From: Frankiaceae bacterium
GTDB taxonomy: Bacteria > Actinomycetota > Actinomycetes > JAVEEJ01
Direction: 5' to 3'
NCBI GenBank assembly: GCA_030840515.1
Contig: JAVEEJ010000277.1
Coordinates: 1 to 16,954 of the forward strand
Length of the DNA stretch: 16,954 bases
Notes under the pieces: generated by a model
Told to the model about the DNA's origin: nothing
What the model saw: the letters and a program-made list of their open reading frames with translations, nothing else
The model's database searches: none
Part shown: piece after piece, positions 1 to 6,525 of the stretch
How positions within the stretch are numbered: position 1 is the stretch's first letter
How the letters are laid out: the number at the start of each line of letters is the position of its first letter
Made by a program: the position numbers and the translations under genes

Positions 1-24
1 TTCTCCGACGAACCCCCCTTCTGA
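1..24 (+). CDS. ssb: C-terminal tip of single-stranded DNA-binding protein (partial)
   Basis: The first eight codons read F-S-D-E-P-P-F-stop. This is the acidic, phenylalanine-ended tail by which bacterial SSB recruits replication and repair partners (the canonical tip is DDIPF/DDEPPF). The stop lies 11 bases before rpsR, and the order ssb-rpsR-rplI-dnaB is the usual actinobacterial one, so tail and context agree. The OB-fold body lies outside the window. The call rests on seven residues plus synteny. Confidence 0.85.
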   Translation, partial: FSDEPPF

Positions 25-35
25 GTAGGACATCG

Positions 36-299
36 ATGGCTATCAGACGAGCACCCAGCTCCAAGGCAGCGCTGCGCAAGCCCGGCAAGAAGAAGGTCTG
101 CGAGTTCTGCAAGGACAAGACCGGCGCGGCCGTGGACTACAAGGACACGGCACGCCTGCGCAAGTTCATCTCCGATCGAGGCAAGATCCGCGCGCGTCGC
201 GTCACGGGCTGCTGCACGCAGCACCAGCGTGACGTCGCGACCGCGGTGAAGAACAGCCGGGAGATGGCGATGCTGCCCTACACCTCGACCGCGCGCTGA
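36..299 (+). CDS. rpsR: 30S ribosomal protein S18, zinc-binding (C+) form
   Basis: This 87-residue protein of the small ribosomal subunit binds near S6 on the platform. The hallmark S18 core is present: DYKDTARLRKFI at about 34-45, GKIRARRVTG at 49-58, and the C-terminal LPYTS. C22-x-x-C25 and C60-x-x-H63 are the zinc ligands expected in the C+ paralogue; actinobacteria often also carry a cysteine-free copy used in zinc starvation. The ATG follows a GTAGGA ribosome-binding site at 25-30, itself just after the ssb stop, so the two genes are probably cotranscribed. Length and sequence are ordinary for the family. Confidence 0.98.
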   Translation: MAIRRAPSSKAALRKPGKKKVCEFCKDKTGAAVDYKDTARLRKFISDRGKIRARRVTGCCTQHQRDVATAVKNSREMAMLPYTSTAR

Positions 300-313
300 G
301 GGGGCTGACTCAC

Positions 314-763
314 ATGCAGAAGCTCATCCTCACGCAGGAGGTCAGCGGACTCGGCGCTCCCGGCGACCTGGTCGAGGTCAAGGACGGCTACGCGCGCAAC
401 TACCTCGTGCCCCAAGGGCTCGCCATCAAGGCGACCAAGGGAGCCGAGAAGCAGATCGCCACGATCCGCAAGGCGCGCGAGGTCCGCGACATCCGCGACG
501 TCGGCTCCGCTCAGGACATCGCGACCCAGCTCGGCTCGTTGTCGGTCAAGCTCACGGCTCGCGCTGGTGAAGGCGGCCGGCTCTTCGGCTCGGTGACCCC
601 GGCCGACGTCGTCGACGCCGTCTCCGCTGCGGGCGGCCCCAAGCTCGACAAGCGCCGGCTCGAGATCGCTCAGCCGATCAAGACCGTGGGCTCGCACCAG
701 GTCAGCGTCCAGCTGCACCCGGAGGTCTCGGCGACGGTGACGGTCGAGGTCGTCGGCGGCTGA
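314..763 (+). CDS. rplI: 50S ribosomal protein L9
   Basis: This 149-residue protein of the large subunit binds 23S rRNA near the L1 stalk. The N-terminal RNA-binding domain (1-50) shows MQKLILTQEV, then G-x-x-G-D-L-V-x-V-K-D-G-Y-A-R-N-Y-L-V-P, the L9 signature. A charged central helix (about 44-75) leads to the C-terminal domain with RLFGSVT at about 90-96. The ATG is 14 bases after the rpsR stop, and a purine-rich GAGGGGG at 298-304, overlapping that stop, serves as ribosome-binding site. A strong terminator begins 22 bases after the stop, so this is probably the last gene of the ribosomal unit. Length is normal. Confidence 0.98.
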   Translation: MQKLILTQEVSGLGAPGDLVEVKDGYARNYLVPQGLAIKATKGAEKQIATIRKAREVRDIRDVGSAQDIATQLGSLSVKLTARAGEGGRLFGSVTPADVVDAVSAAGGPKLDKRRLEIAQPIKTVGSHQVSVQLHPEVSATVTVEVVGG

Positions 764-785
764 GGTCGCCGTACTCGTTCTGGTC

Positions 786-827
786 AAGGCCCCTTCCTCC
801 CGCTCGCCCGGGAGGGAGGGGCCTTTT
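786..827 (+). terminator. Rho-independent terminator after rplI
   Basis: Arms 786-801 and 810-825 pair over 16 bp with a single G-U wobble, enclosing an 8-base loop (802-809). The run TTTT at 824-827 closes the 3' side. Stem length, GC content and position 22 bases after the rplI stop make this a convincing intrinsic terminator, which implies that dnaB has its own promoter. Confidence 0.9.
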
Positions 828-874
828 CCATGCCGGGGCACCGGCGAGGAGCGCGCGAGTACGACGACTTTCTC

Positions 875-1002
875 CGCTCCACAGGGTGTGGACGCCCCAC
901 CTGCGGGTTCACCGGCCATCCCCCGAAAGTTCACGCGCCGTCCCCACGCTGTCCACAGTGACGCGCCGGGGAGCGCACACCCCGTCCACAGCGCCGTCCA
1001 CA
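875..1002. promoter_or_regulatory. Cluster of five DnaA-box-like sites upstream of dnaB
   Basis: TCCACA cores occur at 878-883, 952-957, 985-990 and 997-1002 on the plus strand, and inverted at 887-892 (TGTGGA). As nonamers these are CGCTCCACA (875-883), GCGTCCACA (895-887, minus), CTGTCCACA (949-957) and CCGTCCACA twice (982-990, 994-1002). The last three fit the degenerate actinobacterial DnaA box YYGTCCACA. The first two form an inverted pair with a 3-base spacer, and the last two are direct repeats 12 bp apart. About 0.06 such hexamers would be expected by chance in 128 bp on both strands at even base composition. DnaA binding itself is inferred. Confidence 0.55.
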
Positions 1003-1047
1003 GGTGGGGGCGACCGGCGTCCCGCCAACTCCTACGGTTCGGCTCTC

Positions 1048-1106
1048 CCCGACCAGCGGGGGCTGTAGACAGACGGCTGTCAGACCGCGGCGGTCCACTG
1101 GTCGGG
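1048..1106 (+). promoter_or_regulatory. Potential three-way RNA structure in the dnaB leader
   Basis: CCCGACCAG (1048-1056) is the perfect complement of CTGGTCGGG (1098-1106), a 9-bp closing stem. Inside it lie two perfect 5-bp hairpins: GACAG/CTGTC (1068-1072 with 1077-1081, loop ACGG) and GACCG/CGGTC (1083-1087 with 1091-1095, loop CGG). Together they make a three-way junction ending about 60 bases before dnaB. It resembles no riboswitch class I can name. As DNA it could instead act as an extruding inverted repeat. The base complementarity is seen directly; any function is inference. Confidence 0.4.
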
Positions 1107-1111
1107 CACGT

Positions 1112-1157
1112 GGTTCTAGCGGGTGCGGTTTCTAGCGGGTGCGGTTCTAGCGGGAGT
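1112..1157 (+). repeat. Three-copy 15-16 bp tandem repeat at the dnaB start
   Basis: The units are GGTTCTAGCGGGTGC (1112-1126), GGTTTCTAGCGGGTGC (1127-1142) and GGTTCTAGCGGGAGT (1143-1157). Each holds a CTAG tetramer. The end of the third unit supplies the GGGAG that looks like the dnaB ribosome-binding site. The array sits between the leader inverted repeats and the first dnaB codons. Confidence 0.85.
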
Positions 1158-1164
1158 GGTGCAG

Positions 1165-2526
1165 TTGTCAGTCGCCGAGATCGGTCCGGTCGCCAGCAGC
1201 GAGCCGCGCTTCGAGCGCACGCCGCCGCAGGACATCGCCGCCGAGCAGAGCGTGCTGGGCGGGATGCTGCTCAGCAAGGACGCGATCGCCGACGTGGTCG
1301 AGGTGCTGCGCGTCGACGACTTCTACCGCCCGGCGCACGGCCTCGTCTTCGACACGATCCTCGACCTCTACGGGCGCGGCGAGCCGGCCGACGCCGTCAC
1401 GGTTGCCGCGGAGCTGACGCGTCGCGGCGAGATGCCGCGGGCCGGTGGTGCGCCCTACCTGCACACCCTCATCGCGTCGGTGCCGACGGCCGCCAACGCC
1501 GGCTACTACGCCACCATCGTCGCCGAGCAGGCGATCCTGCGCCGGCTCGTCGTCGCCGGCACCCGCATCGTGCAGATGGGCTACCAGCCCGACGCCGAGA
1601 TCGACGACGTGGTCGACCGCGCGCAGTCAGAGGTCTACGAGGTCACCGAGCGCCGCACCAGCGAGGACTTCGTGCCCTTGCGGGACGTGCTGCCGGTCAC
1701 CTGGGACGAGCTCGATGCGATCAGCAACCGCAACGGCGACATGGTCGGGGTCCCGACCGGGTTCAAGGAGCTCGACGAGCTCACCAACGGACTGCACCCG
1801 GGCCAGATGATCATCATCGCCGGTCGCCCGGGACTCGGGAAGAGCACGCTCGCCCTCGATGTGATGCGGGCTGCCTCCATCAAGCACAACCAGTGCAGCG
1901 TGCTGTTCTCCCTCGAGATGGGTCGCAACGAGATCACCATGCGGCTGCTCTCCGCCGAGGCCAAGGTCTCCCTGCACCACATGCGCACCGGCAACCTCAG
2001 CGATGACGACTGGCCCAAGCTCGCGCGCAAGATGGGCGAGATCGCCGAGGCCCCGATGTTCATCGACGACTCCCCCAACCTCACGATGATGGAGATCCGC
2101 GCGAAGGCTCGGCGGCTCAAGCAGCGCCACGACCTCAAGCTCGTCGTCATCGACTACATGCAGCTGATGACGAGCGGCAAGAAGGTGGAGAGCCGCCAGC
2201 AGGAGGTCTCGGAGTTCTCCCGGTCGCTCAAGCTGCTCGCCAAGGAGCTCGACGTACCCGTCATCGCCCTGAGCCAGCTCAACCGCGGTCCCGAGCAGCG
2301 CACCGACAAGAAGCCGATGCTCTCCGACCTGCGCGAGTCCGGCTCGCTCGAGCAGGACGCCGACCTCGTCGTGCTGCTGCACCGCGAGGACGTCTACGAG
2401 CGGGAGTCACCGCGCGCCGGCGAGGCCGACCTGATCGTGGCCAAGCACAGGAACGGTCCGGTGAAGACCGTGACCGTGGCGTTCCAGGGCCACTACTCGC
2501 GCTTCGTGGACATGCAGCAAGGCTGA
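1165..2526 (+). CDS. dnaB: Replicative DNA helicase DnaB
   Basis: Hexameric 5'-3' helicase that unwinds DNA at the replication fork and binds primase through its N-terminal domain. The N-domain begins at PPQDIAAEQSVLGGML. Walker A is GRPGLGKS (220-227, Lys226); Walker B is LVVIDYMQLM with Asp330; downstream are ALSQLNRGPEQR and SDLRESGSLEQDAD, and the protein ends GHYSRFVDM as in other actinobacterial DnaB proteins. It has 453 residues and no intein, unlike some mycobacterial homologues. I chose TTG at 1165 because GGGAG (1152-1156) lies 8 bases upstream, giving MSVAEI. GTG at 1159 is too close to that site, and GTG at 1123 would place the start inside the tandem repeat. The N-terminus is therefore uncertain by up to 14 residues; the frame and stop are firm. 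Confidence 0.96.
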   Translation: MSVAEIGPVASSEPRFERTPPQDIAAEQSVLGGMLLSKDAIADVVEVLRVDDFYRPAHGLVFDTILDLYGRGEPADAVTVAAELTRRGEMPRAGGAPYLHTLIASVPTAANAGYYATIVAEQAILRRLVVAGTRIVQMGYQPDAEIDDVVDRAQSEVYEVTERRTSEDFVPLRDVLPVTWDELDAISNRNGDMVGVPTGFKELDELTNGLHPGQMIIIAGRPGLGKSTLALDVMRAASIKHNQCSVLFSLEMGRNEITMRLLSAEAKVSLHHMRTGNLSDDDWPKLARKMGEIAEAPMFIDDSPNLTMMEIRAKARRLKQRHDLKLVVIDYMQLMTSGKKVESRQQEVSEFSRSLKLLAKELDVPVIALSQLNRGPEQRTDKKPMLSDLRESGSLEQDADLVVLLHREDVYERESPRAGEADLIVAKHRNGPVKTVTVAFQGHYSRFVDMQQG

Positions 2527-2552
2527 GGTCCCGGATACAGCTCGCGCGCGGC

Positions 2553-5500
2553 TCAACCCGAGCGGGTCTGCCATTGCGCCTGCCAGAGCTCGAGCAGAGG
2601 CGGCGGGACCTCGGCGGCCGGCGCAGTGCCGGATGCGGCGGCGAGCCAGGTGCGTGCGCGGCTCGCCCAGATCCGCTGTCCTGCCTGCTCCCACAGCGCG
2701 GCGGCCGCGGCCAGGCTCTCGGTGGTGCGCGTGCGCAGTGCGTCGAGCTCCGCGTCGAGCGCGCGCTGCTCCGGGGTTGTCGCCGGGAGCAGCGGCTCCT
2801 CGCTCACCGGGCTCCCGCCGAGCAGTCGGTGCTCCTGGACCCAGCGCTGCACGCTGGCCCGCGCGATGGGCGCATCGTGCGCGGGGGCCAGCTCCCACAG
2901 TGCCCGGGCGTGGCCGTCGGCGATCGAGGTCCCCAGGGTCAGCGAGAGCAACGTGAGCAGCGGGCTGACCGCCGCGGCTGTGTGGCCGTGGTCGAGCGAG
3001 AGCTGCAGTCCCTGGCTGGCGTCCTCCAGAGCGCCGTCCCACTCCCCGAGCTGGAGCCGGCTCTGCGCGCTGTAGATGTGGAAGAAGGCGCGGTCACCGA
3101 GCGGCACGGACTGCGCGCGCAGCCTCGCCTGCTCCAACAGCTCTCGGGTGGGGGCTGCGTCGCCGGATCGGGCGGCTACGGCCGCGGCCATCAGGTCGAG
3201 GAACTGGTGGCCACGCGGACTGGTCCGCTGCTCGAGGAGGGTCGTCAACGAGCCGAGCTCCGACCGTGCTTCGTCGAGGAGGTTGAGGTTGAGGCAGGCC
3301 TCCACCACGACCATGTGCGCGTTGCCGTGCAGCTGGAGGTTGTTCGCGTCAAGGCCGACCGCTCGGGCTCGCAGCGCGGCGCCGCGCGCAGCCGCCCAGT
3401 CGAGCCGGTAGGCCGCTGAGTACGCCAGCGCCAGCTCCAGCCACGCCCGGCCGACATGGTCGGCGGGTCCCAGCAGACCGGCGGCGACCTCCCGCCACTG
3501 CGCCGCCTCCGATCCGGCCACGACACTCAGGTCGGTGGCGAGGTTGGTGGCGAGGTCGATCTGGATCCGCTTGTTGCCTGACGCGACCGCGGCCGGCCAT
3601 CCGGCGCGGTGCTCACTCGTCATCGCCTCCAGGTCGCCCTCAGCGGTGAAGGCACGAACCGCCCGTGCCTGCGCCGCACGAGCCCGCTGACCCGCAGAGT
3701 CGAGCAGCAGCACGGCCGCGTCGAGGTCCGAGCGCGCTGTCGGCAGGTCGTCCAGCGCCCAGCACGCCTTGCCGCGCAGGAACAGCACCTCTCCGCGCTC
3801 ATGATCGGTCAGGTCGGCAGCCAGCAGCTCCTCTGCCGCCGCGAGCGCGGCCACCTCCGCGCCCTCGGCCAGGCTGGCCTCGAGCTGCAGGACGCCGAGT
3901 CGGATCCGTAGCCTCCCCGCCTCCGAGGCAGGCATCTGCTCGGCGATCTGCGTCCCCAGCTCGAGCAGCCGGCGGCAGGCGCTCGGGCGGCGCGGTGCCA
4001 GGAACTCGCAGACCTCGAGCAGCTCCTCCGCGCAGCGCCAGGCCAGGCCGAGGTCCCCCCCAGGGGCGGCCGCTGTGCGCGAGCACTCCCAGCCCAGGAA
4101 CAGGTGGTGGGCGCCCCCGGGGTCGCCCGCGCTGGCCTGCTCGGCTGCCGCCAGGGCAGCTGCGGCGACGTGCAGCCGTCCCCGTTGGGTGCGGGCCAAC
4201 GCGCCGTAGGCGACGTCGCGCAGCAGTGCGTGTCGGAAGACCCAGACGTCGGCGTCCGAGGGCGACTGCTCGACCATCCCTCGGAGCGCGAGCTCGGCCA
4301 GTGCGGCCGGGACGTCGAAGAGGGCGAGCAGCACCTCGAGCGTCCGCTGCGAGAACCGCACCCCGAGCACGGCGGCGCCGCGGACGACCTGCTGCGCGGC
4401 CGGGGTGAGCAGGTCGAGCCGGGCCATCACGAGCAGGCGCAGCCCGGAGGGGATGTCGGAGATCGCCTCCGGCGACGTCAGCACCGCGCCCGCATCGCTG
4501 AGCTGGACGGCGTCTCGCTCGAGCAGCAGCGCGGCCACCTCCTCCGCGAACAGCGGGTTGCCCCCGCTGCGCTCGGCGAGTCCCTGCGCGAGCTCCGGGC
4601 GCGCTCCCGGGAGCAGCCGCTCGATGAGCGTCGAGGCCTCGGCCGCGGCGAGCGGCGGCACTGGCCAGGTGGGCAGCGCAGCCCATCCGGCCCCGGCGCC
4701 CAGTGCCTCGTCGCGCGCTGTCGCCAGCACGATGGCCGGGTGAGCAGTGGGGCGGTCGGCAAGTCTGCGCAAGAAGTCGGAGAGCTCGGGACCGGCGTGA
4801 TGGAGGTCGTCGACGATGAGCGCCACCGGGTGGGCCGCGGCGGCCGCAACCCACCACGCGGTGAAGGCCGACGCCCGTGCGGTCTCGTCGTCGCTCTCCT
4901 CGGAGCCGCTCGTGATCCCTAGGAGGTGCAGCAGGCGTCGCTCGATCAGGGGTGAGGGGCTCCAGCCGTCGGCGAGTCCCAGCAGCTGCGGGAGCGCCAC
5001 CGGCTCTGACCCGACCGAGCGCAGCGCGGCCCCCAGTGCGTCGCTCCACCCGAGGCTGCCGAACGCGGGCACGGCACCGCGCAGCACCACCCACCCGTCC
5101 AGGCCGTCGACGACCTCGCGGATCACCCGGGTCTTGCCGACACCGGGCTCCCCGACGAGCACCGCCGCGCCACCGGTCTGCGTGAGCAGCGTCAGCGCTG
5201 CGCGCAGCTGGGTGCGGTCGACCAGGGGAACGTCAACGCGAGGCCGCTGCGGCGGTCGCTGGTCGTCGTACTCGACCCAGCGCAGTGCTGCTGCCTCCAC
5301 AGGGCGGTCGCGGCCCCGCACCACGTGCGCCTCGAGCGCCTCGAGCGGCAGTCGTGTTCCCGTCGCGGCGAGTGCCTCCCGGGAGAGCAGCACCTGGCCC
5401 TCGGCCGCCAGTCCGCAGAGGCGACTGGCGACGTTGACCCCGTCACCGGTGACCGACAGTCCGATCGACGACCTCGCCGGCGCGACCAGCACCTCGTCGA

Positions 5501-5918
5501 GGTGAACGCTGGCGTGCAGGCCAGGGAGGCGCATCTCGAACGCAGGATGCGAAGACCGCCACGCTTCGACGGTCTGCTGCATGCGCACCGCGGCCGAGAC
5601 CGCGCGGTCGACGTCGTCGGAGTGCGCTTGCCGGGCGCCCCAGGCAGCCAGGAAGCCGTCCCCCTGCACCGCCTCGACAAGGGCGCCAAGTGACTCCGCG
5701 ATGCGTCGGAGCCGCGCCATCAGCGGCGCGATCGTGGTGTGCACGTCTTCCGGGTCGAGGTCCTGGCACAGCCGGGTGTAGCCGGTCAGATCGGCGAACA
5801 GCAGGGTGACCAGACGCCGTTCCGGAGGCCGTAGCGGGACATCGCAGCTGGGGCAGATCTCGTCAGACGGCTCGACCGGCCCACCGCAACCGGGGCAGGC
5901 TCCCCCGGTCGCGCTCAC
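2553..5918 (-). CDS. Zinc-ribbon, class III cyclase and AAA-type ATPase signalling protein
   Basis: This 1121-residue multidomain protein starts with a zinc ribbon (C8-x2-C11, C22-x2-C25). A class III nucleotide cyclase domain follows (about 34-215): metal-binding Asp43 (LFADLTGYT) and Asp87 (GDGF), and TGDGVN-x3-R with Asp159, Asn162 and Arg166. The lysine that normally selects adenine, three residues before the second GD, is Ala83. An ATPase of the STAND/AAA_16 kind comes next, with Walker A GEPGVGKT (256-263) and Walker B ALIVDD (Asp370/371). From about residue 560 the rest is alanine/leucine-rich helical repeat resembling TPR scaffolds. No LuxR-type HTH is visible at the C-terminus. The GTG start overlaps the upstream stop as GTGA, so translation is probably coupled to that gene. 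The ligand, the product nucleotide and whether the cyclase is active are unknown. Confidence 0.85.
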   Translation of the reverse strand: MSATGGACPGCGGPVEPSDEICPSCDVPLRPPERRLVTLLFADLTGYTRLCQDLDPEDVHTTIAPLMARLRRIAESLGALVEAVQGDGFLAAWGARQAHSDDVDRAVSAAVRMQQTVEAWRSSHPAFEMRLPGLHASVHLDEVLVAPARSSIGLSVTGDGVNVASRLCGLAAEGQVLLSREALAATGTRLPLEALEAHVVRGRDRPVEAAALRWVEYDDQRPPQRPRVDVPLVDRTQLRAALTLLTQTGGAAVLVGEPGVGKTRVIREVVDGLDGWVVLRGAVPAFGSLGWSDALGAALRSVGSEPVALPQLLGLADGWSPSPLIERRLLHLLGITSGSEESDDETARASAFTAWWVAAAAAHPVALIVDDLHHAGPELSDFLRRLADRPTAHPAIVLATARDEALGAGAGWAALPTWPVPPLAAAEASTLIERLLPGARPELAQGLAERSGGNPLFAEEVAALLLERDAVQLSDAGAVLTSPEAISDIPSGLRLLVMARLDLLTPAAQQVVRGAAVLGVRFSQRTLEVLLALFDVPAALAELALRGMVEQSPSDADVWVFRHALLRDVAYGALARTQRGRLHVAAAALAAAEQASAGDPGGAHHLFLGWECSRTAAAPGGDLGLAWRCAEELLEVCEFLAPRRPSACRRLLELGTQIAEQMPASEAGRLRIRLGVLQLEASLAEGAEVAALAAAEELLAADLTDHERGEVLFLRGKACWALDDLPTARSDLDAAVLLLDSAGQRARAAQARAVRAFTAEGDLEAMTSEHRAGWPAAVASGNKRIQIDLATNLATDLSVVAGSEAAQWREVAAGLLGPADHVGRAWLELALAYSAAYRLDWAAARGAALRARAVGLDANNLQLHGNAHMVVVEACLNLNLLDEARSELGSLTTLLEQRTSPRGHQFLDLMAAAVAARSGDAAPTRELLEQARLRAQSVPLGDRAFFHIYSAQSRLQLGEWDGALEDASQGLQLSLDHGHTAAAVSPLLTLLSLTLGTSIADGHARALWELAPAHDAPIARASVQRWVQEHRLLGGSPVSEEPLLPATTPEQRALDAELDALRTRTTESLAAAAALWEQAGQRIWASRARTWLAAASGTAPAAEVPPPLLELWQAQWQTRSG

Positions 5919-6433
5919 GTCGAGGTGGCGTCGAGCCTGACCACGTCCTCGGCCAGCGCGAGACCGACTTGGACGTCTTCGATCTGCGCCAGGTCCACCG
6001 TGTCGTCGATCCGCCGGATCAGATCCGCCTCGTCGGCACCGGTGAAGTCGAGGAGCAGGTGCGAGTACGGCGTGACGAGACGCACTGCGCCGCTGACGAG
6101 CTCAGGGTCGAGGTTGTCGGCTACGGCACGTGCCTTGCCCGCAGCCACCCGGACCAGCGCGATCGCGACCATGCCCTCCGGCGGCGGGTCGATGATCTTG
6201 GGCGGGACAGGGATCGGAAGCGTGGGGATGCCGTAGAGCAGCCCCGGGCTCAGCGGCCCGCGTGGGGAGCTCAGGAACGGCTTGGTCCAGCCGTGCAGTG
6301 TGCGGAGGTCTGTCTCTTCGTAGGCGATGAGCCGACCCCACGGACCTGCGCAGAAGGTGACGACCGTGCGCGCACCGCGCACGTCCAGTGGTTCCGTCGT
6401 GAGCACATAGCCGATTCCCATGGCGCGCACCAT
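5915..6433 (-). CDS. Small protein with Lrp/RAM-like C-terminal half, coupled to the cyclase gene
   Basis: This 172-residue protein is not recognised over its first 85 residues, which end in a proline-rich linker (LPIPVPPKIIDPPP at about 72-85). Residues 88-160 read like the RAM (Lrp/AsnC effector-binding) fold: a VAIALVRVAAGKARAVAD strand-helix, SHLLLDFTGADEADLIRRI, then a final strand, but no DNA-binding helix-turn-helix precedes it. Stand-alone RAM domains bind small ligands such as amino acids; here that is inference from pattern only. The ATG is at 6433, with Met5 (6421) as an alternative; neither has a clear ribosome-binding site. The last four bases are shared with the GTG of the cyclase/ATPase gene, so the two products are likely made together and may interact. 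Confidence 0.7.
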   Translation of the reverse strand: MVRAMGIGYVLTTEPLDVRGARTVVTFCAGPWGRLIAYEETDLRTLHGWTKPFLSSPRGPLSPGLLYGIPTLPIPVPPKIIDPPPEGMVAIALVRVAAGKARAVADNLDPELVSGAVRLVTPYSHLLLDFTGADEADLIRRIDDTVDLAQIEDVQVGLALAEDVVRLDATST

Positions 6434-6525
6434 GGCAGATCAACCCAAGCCGGACAACGGTCGCTGTCGGCCGGGCGACACCCTGCCAGGCTGCGTACAG
6501 GCGGACAGGTGAGGATGGCCCGACC

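Noticed and set aside
1123..1164. N-terminal extension of dnaB to GTG 1123
   Set aside because: The extension is the translated tandem repeat (hydrophobic, signal-like), and no ribosome-binding site precedes 1123; a DnaB helicase should not carry a signal-like start.
888..2006. Long plus-strand ORF (372 codons) overlapping the dnaB region
   Set aside because: Its product is arginine-rich low-complexity sequence, out of frame with the unmistakable DnaB, and covers the non-coding DnaA-box stretch; it is a high-GC shadow frame.
1819..2160. Intein in dnaB
   Set aside because: Walker A and Walker B are at normal spacing and the protein has normal length, so no insertion is present.
1627..2382. 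Long minus-strand ORFs opposite dnaB
   Set aside because: They mirror codon-biased dnaB on the other strand; no motif or start context supports them.
2527..2552. Terminator between convergent dnaB and the cyclase gene
   Set aside because: The 26-base gap shows no hairpin of note and no T-run.
3799..5094. 431-codon minus-strand ORF inside the cyclase/ATPase gene
   Set aside because: It is a second frame of the same strand with arginine/alanine-rich product, while the main frame keeps Walker A and Walker B motifs throughout.
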